A stretch of 64,000 bases of DNA from G965227875 sp965227875 (GCA_965227875.1 OZ245783.1:186001-250000); one strand, 5' to 3'. Numbered from the stretch's first letter, positions 42,855-52,372 are shown. Notes: generated by a model not told the origin, from the sequence alone. A program made the numbers and translations.

Positions 42855-44684
42855 ATGTTCCAGTCTTTCGAAGACGTAGAGGATCCCGCCAGAGGCGTAG
42901 AGCACACCAGGGTCTTGCGCGCGGAGCTGCGCCAGCGGGAGCTCAATGGATTCCTGGTCCCGCGCGCCGACGAGCATCAGGGCGAATACGTCGCGTCCTA
43001 TGCGGAACGTCTCGCCTGGCTGACCGGATTTTCAGGCTCGGCCGGCCTGGCCGTGGTCCTCGAGGAAAAGGCGGCCCTCTTCGTCGACGGACGCTACACG
43101 CTGCAGGTTCGCGAACAGGTGGACGGCTCGGTCTTCGAGTTCCGGCATGTCACGGAAGAGCCCCCGTCCAAATGGCTCTCGGCGAATATCTCCCGCGACG
43201 ACCGGATCGGGTTCGATCCCTGGCTTCATACCCGCGACCAGGTGCGCACCTTCGAGGATGCCTGCAACCGGGCGGGCGCCACGCTCGTTCCGCTGCCGAG
43301 CAACCCCATCGACACGGTATGGGAGGACCAGCCGGCCGCACCAGCGGGTCGTGTCTTCATCCACCCGTTGAAGTATGCCGGCGAGGCCGCGGCCGAGAAA
43401 ATCGGCAAGGTCCAGAGCATTCTCAAGGACAACGGCAACACGGCCGTCGTGCTGACCATGCCCGATTCGATCGCATGGCTGCTCAATATCCGCGGGGACG
43501 ACCTGCCGCACATTCCCGTCGCGCTGGCTTTCGTGGTGCTTCCCGCATCCGGACGGCCGACGCTCTACATCGAGGCGGAGAAACTCGACGAACCCGTGGT
43601 CTCCACGCTTCAGGCCGACATTGACCTGCGCGAACCGATCGACCTCGAAGAGGATCTCAAGGCCCTGGCGGGCGAAGGCAACCGCGTATCCGTGGACCCG
43701 TCCACGGCCGCGTACCAGATCACCCGCATACTCGAGGAATCCGGTGCGAAAGTCGTCTACGCGGCCGATCCCTGCGCGCTCCCGAAGGCATGCAAGAACG
43801 CCGTGGAGATCGAGGGCGCCCGGATCGCGCAGCAGCGCGACGGCGTCGCCATGTGCCGGTTTCTCCACTGGCTCGACCAGGAGATCCCCAAGGGCCGGCT
43901 TGACGAGATATCGGTCGCCAAGGAACTCGAACTGTTCCGTACCGAGACCGGCAAGCTGCGCGACGTCAGCTTTCCGTCGATTTCCGCGGCCGGACCCCAC
44001 GCCGCCATTCCCCACTACCGGGTCTCCTACAAGTCATCGCGCAAGCTCGGCGCGCAGGGCGTCTATCTGATCGATTCGGGCGGCCAGTATCTCGACGGCA
44101 CGACCGACATCACCCGGACGATCGCCCTGGGAGATCCCAGCGACGAGATCAGGGATCGCTACACCCGCGTTCTCAAGGGCCACATCGCGATCGCGACGGC
44201 ACGGTTTCCCCAGGGCACCACCGGAACCCAGATCGACATGCTCGCCAGGCGGGCCTTGTGGGAGGTCGGTCTCGACTTCGACCACGGGACCGGCCACGGC
44301 GTGGGAAGCTATCTTTCCGTTCACGAAGGCCCGCAGCGCATCTCCAAGGCGCCGAGCCGCATCGCGCTGGAACCGGGCATGATCATCTCCAACGAGCCCG
44401 GTTTCTACAAGGAAGGCGAGTTCGGCATCCGGATCGAGAATCTCGTGCTGGTCCGCGAGGACGAGGAACTGTCCACGAAGGACTCGCGGATGCTGTGTTT
44501 TGAAACCCTTACATGGGCGCCGATCGACCAGCGGCTGATCAAGGCATCGTTGCTGACGCAGGATGAAGCGGCCTGGCTCAACGGCTATCACGCGAAGGTC
44601 CTGGAAAACGTGGGCCCACGGCTGAAGGAACCCGATCGCGAGTGGCTGGAGAAGATGACCCGACCGATCAAGGGCAAGGCCTGA
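42855..44684 (+). CDS. pepP: Xaa-Pro aminopeptidase (M24 family)
   Basis: The 609-residue metallopeptidase releases N-terminal residues next to proline. It has the two-fold creatinase-like N-terminal region (TGFSGSAGLAVVLEEKAALF; WLLNIRGDDLPH). The pita-bread catalytic domain follows: metal ligands are Asp in YLIDSGGQYLDGTTDITRT, His in FDHGTGHGVGSYLSVHEGP, and Glu in SNEPGFYKEGEFGIRIENL. The size matches the long (~600 residue) group found in alphaproteobacteria and eukaryotes. AAGGA lies before the ATG. Confidence 0.93.
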   Translation: MFQSFEDVEDPARGVEHTRVLRAELRQRELNGFLVPRADEHQGEYVASYAERLAWLTGFSGSAGLAVVLEEKAALFVDGRYTLQVREQVDGSVFEFRHVTEEPPSKWLSANISRDDRIGFDPWLHTRDQVRTFEDACNRAGATLVPLPSNPIDTVWEDQPAAPAGRVFIHPLKYAGEAAAEKIGKVQSILKDNGNTAVVLTMPDSIAWLLNIRGDDLPHIPVALAFVVLPASGRPTLYIEAEKLDEPVVSTLQADIDLREPIDLEEDLKALAGEGNRVSVDPSTAAYQITRILEESGAKVVYAADPCALPKACKNAVEIEGARIAQQRDGVAMCRFLHWLDQEIPKGRLDEISVAKELELFRTETGKLRDVSFPSISAAGPHAAIPHYRVSYKSSRKLGAQGVYLIDSGGQYLDGTTDITRTIALGDPSDEIRDRYTRVLKGHIAIATARFPQGTTGTQIDMLARRALWEVGLDFDHGTGHGVGSYLSVHEGPQRISKAPSRIALEPGMIISNEPGFYKEGEFGIRIENLVLVREDEELSTKDSRMLCFETLTWAPIDQRLIKASLLTQDEAAWLNGYHAKVLENVGPRLKEPDREWLEKMTRPIKGKA

Positions 44685-44932
44685 CGAAATCGCTTCGCAC
44701 ACAAACGATCAGGCTGCCTTGAGTCTTGTAATTGCAGCAAAAAAAGGATATCTAACCCGCTGTCGGCGCGTTGGTGTTTGGAAAGCGCGCCCTTTGACGA
44801 CCGGATAAGCTGTTTAAAGTTCCCCCGACGAACGAGACGACCTTTCCCGAGACTCATAGAGAACGAAGCGAGTGCCAGGAAGGCATTCCAAATCTGACGT
44901 TGTCCAAATCTGAACGGGAAAGGACTCCCCAC

Positions 44933-45145
44933 ATGCGTGTCAATGGCACCGTAAAATTTTTCAATGCAACCAAGGGCTACGGCTTCATCGCTCCTGAAGA
45001 CGGCAGCAAGGACGTTTTCGTCCACGTCAGCGCTCTCGAGCGTTCCGGCCTGCCGCCGCTCAACGAAGGCGACAACGTCTCCTTCGTGATCGAAGACGAC
45101 CCGCGCGGCCGCGGCAAACAGGCCGCCGACCTTCAGCTCGCCTGA
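44933..45145 (+). CDS. Cold-shock domain protein
   Basis: The 70-residue single cold-shock domain protein has RNP1 KGYGFIAPE and RNP2 VFVHVSAL, which bind single-stranded RNA and DNA. The start is chosen at the ATG giving MRVNGTVKFF; the upstream open frame is leader sequence. The leader between pepP and this ATG is about 250 bases, long enough to fold, as known for cold-inducible csp mRNAs. A strong terminator follows. Whether it is cold-induced is unknown. Confidence 0.95.
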   Translation: MRVNGTVKFFNATKGYGFIAPEDGSKDVFVHVSALERSGLPPLNEGDNVSFVIEDDPRGRGKQAADLQLA

Positions 45146-45171
45146 CACCAGGCAGTCTGAACAGGTATACG

Positions 45172-45201
45172 CGCCGCCGGCTCACGCCGGCGGCGTTTTT
45201 T
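45172..45201 (+). terminator. Intrinsic terminator of the cold-shock gene
   Basis: A 10-bp perfect stem (CGCCGCCGGC / GCCGGCGGCG) with a TCAC loop is followed at once by six T residues. It lies 27 bases after the csp stop and 9 bases before the convergent ligA stop. Confidence 0.93.
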
Positions 45202-45209
45202 ATTGTCCG

Positions 45210-47336
45210 TCAGTTGGCTGGCGTATCTCCGACCAGGTCCAGCCACTCGTCTTCGGTGAGCGTCTCGATCCCGAGTTCCGTCGCCTTCTTGAGCTTGGAA
45301 CCGGCGCCCGGCCCGGCGACGACGAGATCCGTCTTGGCCGACACCGAACCGCTGACCTTCGCGCCCAGGCTTTCGGCGCGCGCCTTGGCTTCGCTTCGCG
45401 TCATGCGCTCGAGGCTCCCGGTGAAGACCACCGTCTTGCCGGCCACCGGAGAACCGGTGTCCGCGGCTTCGAGTGGTTCCGGCGTCACCTCGGCAAGCAG
45501 GGCGTCGACGACATCCCTGTTGTGCGGCTCGGCGAAGAACTCGACGAGCGAGCCCGCCACCACGTCACCGATCCCGTCGATGGCGGTGAGGTCACCGTAG
45601 GCGGCAGACTCGTGATCGGCCGCTGCCCGGGCGGCGGCCGCGAAATCCTCCATGGTTCCGTAGGTGCGTGCGAGCAGGCGCGCCGTCGTCTCGCCGACAT
45701 GACGAATGCCGAGCGCGAAGATGAAGCGGTCGAGCGTGACCGAACGGCGTTCGTCGATCGCGGCGAAGAGATTGCGTGCCGAGGTCTCGCCCCAGCCTTC
45801 CCGGTCCTTGATCCGCTTCAGGGACGACCGGTCCCTTTCGGCCAGCGTGAAGATGTCGGCCGGCGTGGCGATCGTGCCGTCTTTGTAGAACGCCTCGACC
45901 TGCTTGGCGCCGAGACCTTCGATGTCCATGGCGTTTCGCGACACGAAATGCTTGAGCCGCTCCACTGCCTGGGCGGAGCAGATGAGGCCACCCGTGCAAC
46001 GTCGCGCGGCATCCGCCTTTCCCGTCTTCGGGTTGATTTCGCGCACCGCATGGCTGCCGCAGATCGGGCAGCTATCGGGAAACTCGTATGGGTCCGTTCC
46101 CTCCGGGCGCTTCTCCTCGACCACCCGCACCACCTGCGGGATCACGTCGCCCGCCCTCTGGACGACGACCGTGTCGCCGATACGTACATCCTTGCGCGCG
46201 ATCTCGTCCTCGTTGTGGAGGGTCGCGTTCGAAACCACCACGCCGCCGACCGTCACCGGTTCAAGCTTGGCCACGGGTGTGAGCTGTCCGGTGCGCCCCA
46301 CCTGGATCTCGATGTCCTTGAGCACGGTGGTCGCCTGTTCCGCGGGAAACTTGTGCGCAACCGCCCAGCGCGGAGACCGTGAAACGAACCCGAGGCGGCG
46401 CTGCCAGTCCAGCCTGTCCACCTTGTAGACGACGCCGTCGATATCGTAGCCGAGAGACGCCCGCTGTTCCTCGATCGCCCTGTAGACGGCCAGCATCTCC
46501 TCGACGCTCGAGCAGCGTTCGGTCAGCGGATTGGTCTCGAACCCCCATCCACCGATCGCGTCGATCGCGTCGGACTGCCGCTCGAAGGGCACCGACGACA
46601 GCTCTCCCCAGGCATAGGCGAAGAACCGCAGCGGCCGCGCCGCCGTCACCGCTGAATCGAGCTGGCGCAAGGACCCGGCCGCCGCATTGCGCGGGTTGGC
46701 GAAAATCTGCCCTCCGGCCTGCTGCTGCCGTTCGTTGAGCGCCTGGAAATCGCGGTGGCTCATATAGACCTCACCGCGAATCTCCGTGATGTCCGGCCAG
46801 TCCTTGCCCTTCAGGCGAAGCGGAATGTCGTCGATCGTACGCAGGTTCGCGGTGATGTTCTCGCCCACCTGGCCGTCGCCGCGCGTGGCGCCGACGACAA
46901 GCTGGCCCGCTTCGTATCTCAGGGAGGCGGAAAGCCCGTCGATCTTCGGCTCGGCGGTCATTTCCAGTTCGTCGTCCGATGCCAGGCCGAGGAACCGGCG
47001 GATCCTCTCGCAGAACTCGACGACGTCCTCGTCGGCGAAGGCATTGCCCAGCGACAGCATCGGAACGGCGTGGGTGACCTTGGAGAACTTCTCCGAAGGC
47101 GTCGAGCCCACGCGTCTGGACGGGCTGTCATCCCGGACCAGATGGGGAAAACGCGTCTCGATGGCCTCGTTGCGCCGGCGCAGCAAGTCGTAATCCGCAT
47201 CCGAAATCGTCGGGCTGTCCTCTTCGTGATAGCGCCTGTCGTGCTCGGCGATGGCCGCGGCGAGGCGCGCGAGCTCCTCGCGGGCGCCATCTTCGTCGAG
47301 ACCGTCGACTTCGATACCCGGCGGCGTGTCGCTCAT
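45210..47336 (-). CDS. ligA: NAD-dependent DNA ligase
   Basis: It seals nicks in replication and repair using NAD+. The 708-residue protein shows the adenylation lysine in AEPKIDGLSASLRY, conserved EIRGEVYMSHRDFQ, the Zn finger cysteines in DSCPICGSHAVREI and ARRCTGGLICSAQ, four HhH motifs (for example FIFALGIRHVGETTARLLA and LTAIDGIGDVVAGSL) and a C-terminal BRCT domain starting at VAGKTVVFTGSLERMTRSEA. The start overlaps the recN stop by 4 bases. It converges on the csp gene. Confidence 0.97.
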   Translation of the reverse strand: MSDTPPGIEVDGLDEDGAREELARLAAAIAEHDRRYHEEDSPTISDADYDLLRRRNEAIETRFPHLVRDDSPSRRVGSTPSEKFSKVTHAVPMLSLGNAFADEDVVEFCERIRRFLGLASDDELEMTAEPKIDGLSASLRYEAGQLVVGATRGDGQVGENITANLRTIDDIPLRLKGKDWPDITEIRGEVYMSHRDFQALNERQQQAGGQIFANPRNAAAGSLRQLDSAVTAARPLRFFAYAWGELSSVPFERQSDAIDAIGGWGFETNPLTERCSSVEEMLAVYRAIEEQRASLGYDIDGVVYKVDRLDWQRRLGFVSRSPRWAVAHKFPAEQATTVLKDIEIQVGRTGQLTPVAKLEPVTVGGVVVSNATLHNEDEIARKDVRIGDTVVVQRAGDVIPQVVRVVEEKRPEGTDPYEFPDSCPICGSHAVREINPKTGKADAARRCTGGLICSAQAVERLKHFVSRNAMDIEGLGAKQVEAFYKDGTIATPADIFTLAERDRSSLKRIKDREGWGETSARNLFAAIDERRSVTLDRFIFALGIRHVGETTARLLARTYGTMEDFAAAARAAADHESAAYGDLTAIDGIGDVVAGSLVEFFAEPHNRDVVDALLAEVTPEPLEAADTGSPVAGKTVVFTGSLERMTRSEAKARAESLGAKVSGSVSAKTDLVVAGPGAGSKLKKATELGIETLTEDEWLDLVGDTPAN

Positions 47337-49015
47337 GCCTCGCTCCCGATCAGCCGGTCAGCGGCCGCCCTCGCCTCGTCCGTGACCTTGGCGCCCGCCA
47401 GCATGCGCGCGATTTCCTCGCGCCGCGTCGTGTTGTCGAGTTGCTCGATCCGGGTCACCACGCGTTCGTCCTCCGAGAGCACGTCCCCTTGTTTGGAAAT
47501 GAGGATATGGGCGTCCGCCCGCGCCGCCACCTGTGGCGAATGGGTGACGGCGAGAACCTGGAGGCCGCCATGCGCGAGCCGGGACAGGCGGACGCCGATC
47601 GCCTCGGCGACCGCGCCGCCGACACCGGTGTCGATTTCGTCGAAGATCAGGCAGGGCGCGCTGCCCTTCTCGGCGAGCGCGACCTTGAGCGCCAGCATGA
47701 AGCGTGCGAGTTCGCCCCCTGATGCGACCTTCATCAGGGGCCCTGGCGGCACGCCCGGGTTGGCGGCGATCATGAATTCCGCACGGTCGCAGCCACGGGC
47801 GGTGCCCTGCTCGACCGGAACCGATTCGATCCGCGTCTCGAAGCGCGCACGTTCCAGTTTCAGGGGCGCCAGTTCCTCCACGACCCGGGCGTCGAGCGCG
47901 GCGGCCGCCGCACGACGCTTTCCGCCCAGGGTTTCGCAGGAGGCGACATAGCCGGCCCGGGCCTCGGTTTCGGCAGCCGTCAGCGCCGCCAGCCGTTCCT
48001 CGTCGTTTTCCAGTGCGGAAAGCTGGTTTTCCATGTCCATCTTCAGCTTCACCAGCCCGTCGACCTGCACGTTGTGCTTGCGGGCGAGCGCACGCAGGGC
48101 GAACAGGCGCTCTTCGGTACGCTCGAGCGTGCGCGGATCGAACTCGATCGCCTCGATCGCGGCTGCGACCGCGTGCCTGGCTTCGCTCATCTCCACCAGC
48201 GCCCTTTCGATGGCCGCGGTCGCGGCATCGAGGCGTCCGGCGGCCCTGTCGGCCGCGCGTTCGAGCTTGCGCAGTGCCGCGTTGAGGCGGCCGTCCACTG
48301 TCCCGTCCCCGGAAAGCGCCTGCTCGGCCTCCTGCAGGTCCTCCGTGAACTTTTCCGCGTTCATCATCAGCGTCCGCAGTTCGGACAGCCGTTCCTCTTC
48401 ACCCTCTTCCGGGTCGGCCTCGCGAAGCTCAGCCACGGCGTGCTCGAGATAGTCCCGTTCCCGACGCGCCTTCTCGACCGCGGCCTCGTGCTGCACAAGC
48501 GCGCGACGGGCCGACTGCCATCGGGCATGAGCGGCCTCGACCTGGTCCACCTCGTCATCGAGCTGGCCGAAGGCGTCGACAAGAAGGAGGTGGCCCTCCG
48601 GGTCGAGCAGGGCCCGGTCATCATGCTGTCCGTGGATTTCGACAAGCGATCGTGCAAGCCCCTTGAGCAATTGCACGCTCACGGGTTCGTCGTTGACGAA
48701 CGCCCGCGTGCGACCGTCCGCGTTCTGCACCCGCCGCAGCAACAGTTCACCGGAAAAGGGAATGCCGTTTTCCTCGAGCAACGCGCCGGCCACATGGCCC
48801 GGATCGAGGTCGAACAGGGCGGTAACCGTGCCCTGCTTCGCACCGGTGCGCACGAGCGTGCCATCGCCCCGTGCGCCCAGCGCAAGGCCCAGCGCATCGA
48901 GCATGATCGACTTGCCCGCACCGGTTTCGCCTGTCAGCACGGTCAGGCCTTCGACGACCGTGAGGTCGAGGCGGTCGATCAGGACAATGTCACGAATGGA
49001 AAGGGACGCGAGCAT
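47333..49015 (-). CDS. recN: DNA repair protein RecN
   Basis: This SMC-like ATPase acts in double-strand break repair. The 560-residue protein has Walker A LTGETGAGKSIMLDALGLAL near the N-terminus. Two coiled-coil arms follow (about 150-220 and 270-400), then the ABC signature SGGELARFMLALKVAL, Walker B CLIFDEIDTGVGG and the D-loop VLAVTHSPQVAARAD. Length is normal. It lies between bamD and ligA, the standard alphaproteobacterial order. Confidence 0.96.
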   Translation of the reverse strand: MLASLSIRDIVLIDRLDLTVVEGLTVLTGETGAGKSIMLDALGLALGARGDGTLVRTGAKQGTVTALFDLDPGHVAGALLEENGIPFSGELLLRRVQNADGRTRAFVNDEPVSVQLLKGLARSLVEIHGQHDDRALLDPEGHLLLVDAFGQLDDEVDQVEAAHARWQSARRALVQHEAAVEKARRERDYLEHAVAELREADPEEGEEERLSELRTLMMNAEKFTEDLQEAEQALSGDGTVDGRLNAALRKLERAADRAAGRLDAATAAIERALVEMSEARHAVAAAIEAIEFDPRTLERTEERLFALRALARKHNVQVDGLVKLKMDMENQLSALENDEERLAALTAAETEARAGYVASCETLGGKRRAAAAALDARVVEELAPLKLERARFETRIESVPVEQGTARGCDRAEFMIAANPGVPPGPLMKVASGGELARFMLALKVALAEKGSAPCLIFDEIDTGVGGAVAEAIGVRLSRLAHGGLQVLAVTHSPQVAARADAHILISKQGDVLSEDERVVTRIEQLDNTTRREEIARMLAGAKVTDEARAAADRLIGSEA

Positions 49016-49026
49016 GGCGTCCTATG

Positions 49027-49932
49027 TCAGAAAGGATTGACGGATTTCCATGCCAGGCTGATCCAGCTTTCCTTGTTCTCGCGCGGTTCAAGGCCATCGG
49101 TTTTCAGCAAGGTGTATGAATCCTTGTACCATTGGGAATCGGGAAAGTTGTGCCCGAGAACCGCCGCCGCGGTCTGGGCCTCGCCCTTGACGCCGAGCGC
49201 CATGTAGGCTTCCGACAGCCGCATCAGCGCCTCCGGCGTATGCGTCGTCGTCTGGTAGTCCGTCACCACTTTGCGGAACCGGTTGATCGCCGCGACATAG
49301 GCATGCTGGTTGAGATAGTAGCGCCCGACCTTCATTTCCTTGCCGGCAAGGTGGTCGCGCGCGAGCACCGCCTTGCGCTTGGCGTCCGCCGCGTACTGGC
49401 TGTCGGGGAACCGGCGCTCGACCTCGTTCAGCGAATCGAGGGCCTTCTGCGTGATGCTCTGGTCCCGCGCGACGTCGGAAATCTGTTCGTAGTAGCTCAG
49501 GCCGATGAGGTAGTAGGCGTAGGCGGCATCCTTGTGGCCCGGGTAGAGCGTGATGAACCGCTGGGCGGCGAGGATGGCGTTGTCGTACTGGTTGCGCTCG
49601 TAGTGCGCATAGGCCGTCATGAGAATGCCGCGGCGCGCCCACTGCGAATAGGGGTGCTGGCGTTCGACCTCCTCGAACTGCTTGGCGGCCTTCTTGTAGC
49701 GGCCCTCCCGCAGGTCGGACTGTGCCTCTTCGTAGAGCTTTTCGGCCGACGGCCCTGTCGCCGCGGCGGAGGCCGGCTGGATGTCGGAGCTCGAGCTGTC
49801 GTCATCGAACATGCCGCTGAGCGACGAGCATCCCGCGACTGCCACGAGGGTTACCGACAAGGCTGCGACCCTGACCAGACGCGAGACCGTGCCCGGCTGC
49901 CGTTCCATCACTTGACTGGACGTGCCACTCAT
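49027..49932 (-). CDS. bamD: Outer-membrane assembly lipoprotein BamD
   Basis: BamD is an essential lipoprotein of the BAM complex that folds outer-membrane proteins. The protein has a lipobox LVAVAGC and TPR repeats: AEKLYEEAQSDLREGRYKKA, FEEVERQHPYSQWARRGIL, RFITLYPGHKDAAYAYYLIG, NEVERRFPDSQYAADAKRKA. The chosen ATG has GGAAGC at good spacing; an ATG 15 bases upstream is an alternative. It precedes recN by 11 bases on the same strand. In most relatives lpxC sits between ftsZ and bamD; here it does not. Confidence 0.94.
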   Translation of the reverse strand: MSGTSSQVMERQPGTVSRLVRVAALSVTLVAVAGCSSLSGMFDDDSSSSDIQPASAAATGPSAEKLYEEAQSDLREGRYKKAAKQFEEVERQHPYSQWARRGILMTAYAHYERNQYDNAILAAQRFITLYPGHKDAAYAYYLIGLSYYEQISDVARDQSITQKALDSLNEVERRFPDSQYAADAKRKAVLARDHLAGKEMKVGRYYLNQHAYVAAINRFRKVVTDYQTTTHTPEALMRLSEAYMALGVKGEAQTAAAVLGHNFPDSQWYKDSYTLLKTDGLEPRENKESWISLAWKSVNPF

Positions 49933-50280
49933 TACTGCTTCCGTCATGTTTTGCGGGGCGGCCCCGAATTCCCAGATTTGCCGGTTCAGGCGGTGGAGAT
50001 CGTCCTCGCCCCGGCAGACTTCCCGCGCGCCAGCGGCTGCAATGCGGTCGTCCCGAAATACATTGCGTTATTTCTACCCCATTCCGGGTCAACATGCCAG
50101 CGCCGGCGCGTTCTCAGGTTAACCGGGATAAGGACGAATTGTGTCAGCAATGAGTGCCCCGCCCGGCCCGGCCCGGCCGGCGCGCGGGAGAACGTTACGG
50201 CAGAAGGGACCTGAAAAGGAAAACGGCGGCAGAATGATCTGCCGCCGTCCTGGTGCTGTTCTCGTGCCTTTCGGCGGAAC
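49933..50280. other. Gap between ftsZ and bamD where lpxC is normally found
   Basis: This ~350-base gap contains no protein-like frame in either strand. It contains the ftsZ terminator and probably the bamD promoter. In typical alphaproteobacteria lpxC would occupy this position; it is not here, not even as a fragment that I can read. Confidence 0.75.
50213..50248 (-). terminator. Intrinsic terminator downstream of ftsZ
   Basis: A 10-bp perfect stem (ACGGCGGCAG / CTGCCGCCGT) with a 6-base loop lies 33 bases after the ftsZ stop. Read on the minus strand it is followed by TTTCCTTTTC. This separates ftsZ from bamD-recN-ligA as transcription units. Confidence 0.8.
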
Positions 50281-52191
50281 TCAGTTCGCCTGGCGCCTCA
50301 GGAACGCCGGAATCTCGAGCTGGTCCTCGTCGAACCCGGGATCGGTCGCCGGCGTGGGAACGCTGTTCAGCGGACCGGCCGACTCGCGCACGCGGGGCGG
50401 GGTTTCCGAACCGCGTTCCGGGCCCTCGGCTCCGAACTGCTGGCTCATGGACGGTTCGCGGCTGCGTGACGGTGCGCCGACGATCTGTTCCTTGCGGCCC
50501 AGGCCGACATTGGCGAGGCGTTCCAGGAACCCGGCGCGCTTCTTCTGGGCCTGCAGGCCGATTTCCGGTGCATTGCCGTTGCGCGACTCGATTTCCCGCT
50601 GTGCGATGGGCGGAAAGTCCTCCACGCCCGGCATGCGGGGCGACTGGGCGAGCGGCGCGGCCTGGCGTGCGGGATGCGGACGCGGAGCCTGTCCAGGCTC
50701 GGTACGGCTTCCCGTAGCCGGGCGGGCGACGGCGGGCCTCGGTGAAGCCGCAGCGGCCGGACGTTCTGTCGGCCGGGGCTGCGGAACTGCGGGTGCCGCT
50801 TCTGCGGCTTCCGTTACATTCATGTCGTCACCGTCATCCTGCAACGGCTCGATCGTGAATTCGACGTCGTCATCGCCATAGTCCATGGTGCGCGTGTCGA
50901 CCCGTGCCTCGGACCGCGGCTCCGCCACGGTTTGGGGACGGCTCTCCGTACGCATTTCCGGACGGGGCGGGATGGCCGGTTCCCGTGCCGCTTCCTCGCG
51001 GGCCTCGGCTGCCATGTCGGCCGCGCCCTGGAAGCTTGCGGACATGTCGTCGACCGGCTTTTGCTGCTGAACCGGAGCTGCCTCCTGCTGGGCCACGGCA
51101 GCAGCTGCGGCGGCAGGTTTCTTCGGTTCGAAGGCGGGGCGCTCGTTGACCACATAGGCCGTACGACGCTGGTTGATGCCCTTGAGCCGGTCCACGGGCT
51201 GCTCGGGCGGCAGTTCCATCTCGGCTTCCTGGGAGATACCCGTGGCGACCACGGACACACGGATCGTTCCGTCGAGCGTCTCGTCGAACGTGGCGCCGAG
51301 AATGATGTTGGCGTCCTTGTCCACTTCTTCGCGGATCCGGCTCGCCGCCTCGTCCACTTCGTAGAGCGTGAGGTCGTTGCCGCCGGTAATGCTGATCAGC
51401 AGGCCACGCGCGCCGCGCATGCTGACATCGTCGAGCAGCGGATTGGCGATCGCGGCTTCGGCAGCCTCGAGCGCACGCTTCTCGCCGGAGGCCTCGCCCG
51501 TGCCCATCATCGCCTTGCCCATCTCGCTCATGATCGAGCGGACATCGGCGAAGTCGAGGTTGATGAGGCCTTCCTTGACCATCAGGTCGGTGATGCCGGC
51601 AACGCCGGAATACAGCACCTGGTCTGCCATGTTGAAGGCGTCGGCGAAGGTCGTCTTCTCGTTCGCGATCCGGAACAGGTTCTGGTTCGGAATGACGATC
51701 AGGGTGTCCACGTGACCGGCAAGCTGGGCGATGCCGCGCTCTGCCGTGATCATGCGGTTCTGCCCCTCGAAGTGGAACGGCTTGGTCACGACGCCCACCG
51801 TCAGGATCCCCTGTTCACGGGCAGCCCGCGCGATGACGGGCGCAGCACCGGTGCCGGTCCCGCCGCCCATGCCGGCGGTGATGAAGACCATGTGCGCACC
51901 CGAAAGGTGGTCGATGATCTCGGGCAGCGCTTCCTCGGCGGCCGCACCGCCGATTTCGGGATGCGAGCCGGCGCCGAGACCTTCGGTCAGGGCCGTTCCC
52001 ATCTGTATACGCCGTTCCGCTCCGCTCTGGCGCAAGGCCTGGGCGTCGGTATTGGCGACCACGAATTCAACCCCTTCGAGGTTGCATTCGATCATGTTGT
52101 TCACGGCGTTTCCGCCGGCGCCCCCAACGCCGAAGACGGTGATGTGGGGCTTGAGGTCCGTAGCATCGGGAAGAGTCAGATTGATCGTCAT
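50281..52191 (-). CDS. ftsZ: Cell division GTPase FtsZ
   Basis: The tubulin homologue forms the Z ring. The 636-residue protein has the N-terminal GTPase domain: ITVFGVGGAGGNAVNNM, the tubulin signature GGMGGGTGTGAAPV, and the T7 loop NLDFADVRSIMSEMG. The polymerisation-active domain is followed by a very long (~270 residues) Pro/Ala/Glu-rich linker, and the C-terminal peptide DQLEIPAFLRRQ binds FtsA and other partners. A long linker is usual for alphaproteobacteria. ftsA should precede it directly, but a divergent yihY-type gene separates them, so ftsZ depends on its own promoter. Confidence 0.97.
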   Translation of the reverse strand: MTINLTLPDATDLKPHITVFGVGGAGGNAVNNMIECNLEGVEFVVANTDAQALRQSGAERRIQMGTALTEGLGAGSHPEIGGAAAEEALPEIIDHLSGAHMVFITAGMGGGTGTGAAPVIARAAREQGILTVGVVTKPFHFEGQNRMITAERGIAQLAGHVDTLIVIPNQNLFRIANEKTTFADAFNMADQVLYSGVAGITDLMVKEGLINLDFADVRSIMSEMGKAMMGTGEASGEKRALEAAEAAIANPLLDDVSMRGARGLLISITGGNDLTLYEVDEAASRIREEVDKDANIILGATFDETLDGTIRVSVVATGISQEAEMELPPEQPVDRLKGINQRRTAYVVNERPAFEPKKPAAAAAAVAQQEAAPVQQQKPVDDMSASFQGAADMAAEAREEAAREPAIPPRPEMRTESRPQTVAEPRSEARVDTRTMDYGDDDVEFTIEPLQDDGDDMNVTEAAEAAPAVPQPRPTERPAAAASPRPAVARPATGSRTEPGQAPRPHPARQAAPLAQSPRMPGVEDFPPIAQREIESRNGNAPEIGLQAQKKRAGFLERLANVGLGRKEQIVGAPSRSREPSMSQQFGAEGPERGSETPPRVRESAGPLNSVPTPATDPGFDEDQLEIPAFLRRQAN

Positions 52192-52284
52192 GGCGTTTTC
52201 AGTTCAGTTACTAAGGGTTGATTTAACTTTGTTACCAAGACCATAACAAACCGTTAACGACGGTTTACGCTTGTGTATTGAAAC

Positions 52285-52372
52285 GAATCATTCGCACGTC
52301 AGTCGTTAAAGGACTGTTAATGATGCGGGTGCCCCGCCTGTCTCAAATTTAGGTGATTTTGATTAGAATCAA
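52285..52372 (-). promoter_or_regulatory. Putative cell-cycle control region of ftsZ: CtrA box and two GANTC sites
   Basis: TTAA-AGGACTG-TTAA (52306-52320) matches the CtrA consensus TTAA-N7-TTAA exactly, about 115 bases upstream of ftsZ. GAATC sites at 52285-52289 and 52366-52370 fit the CcrM methylation motif GANTC. The second lies in a 14-base palindrome TTGATTAGAATCAA. Closer to the gene there is a further near-match (TTAA-N7-TTAC at 52254-52268) inside a short hairpin. In Caulobacter CtrA, GcrA and CcrM methylation control ftsZ. Which of the divergent genes (ftsZ or yihY) is regulated is not shown by the sequence. Confidence 0.6.
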
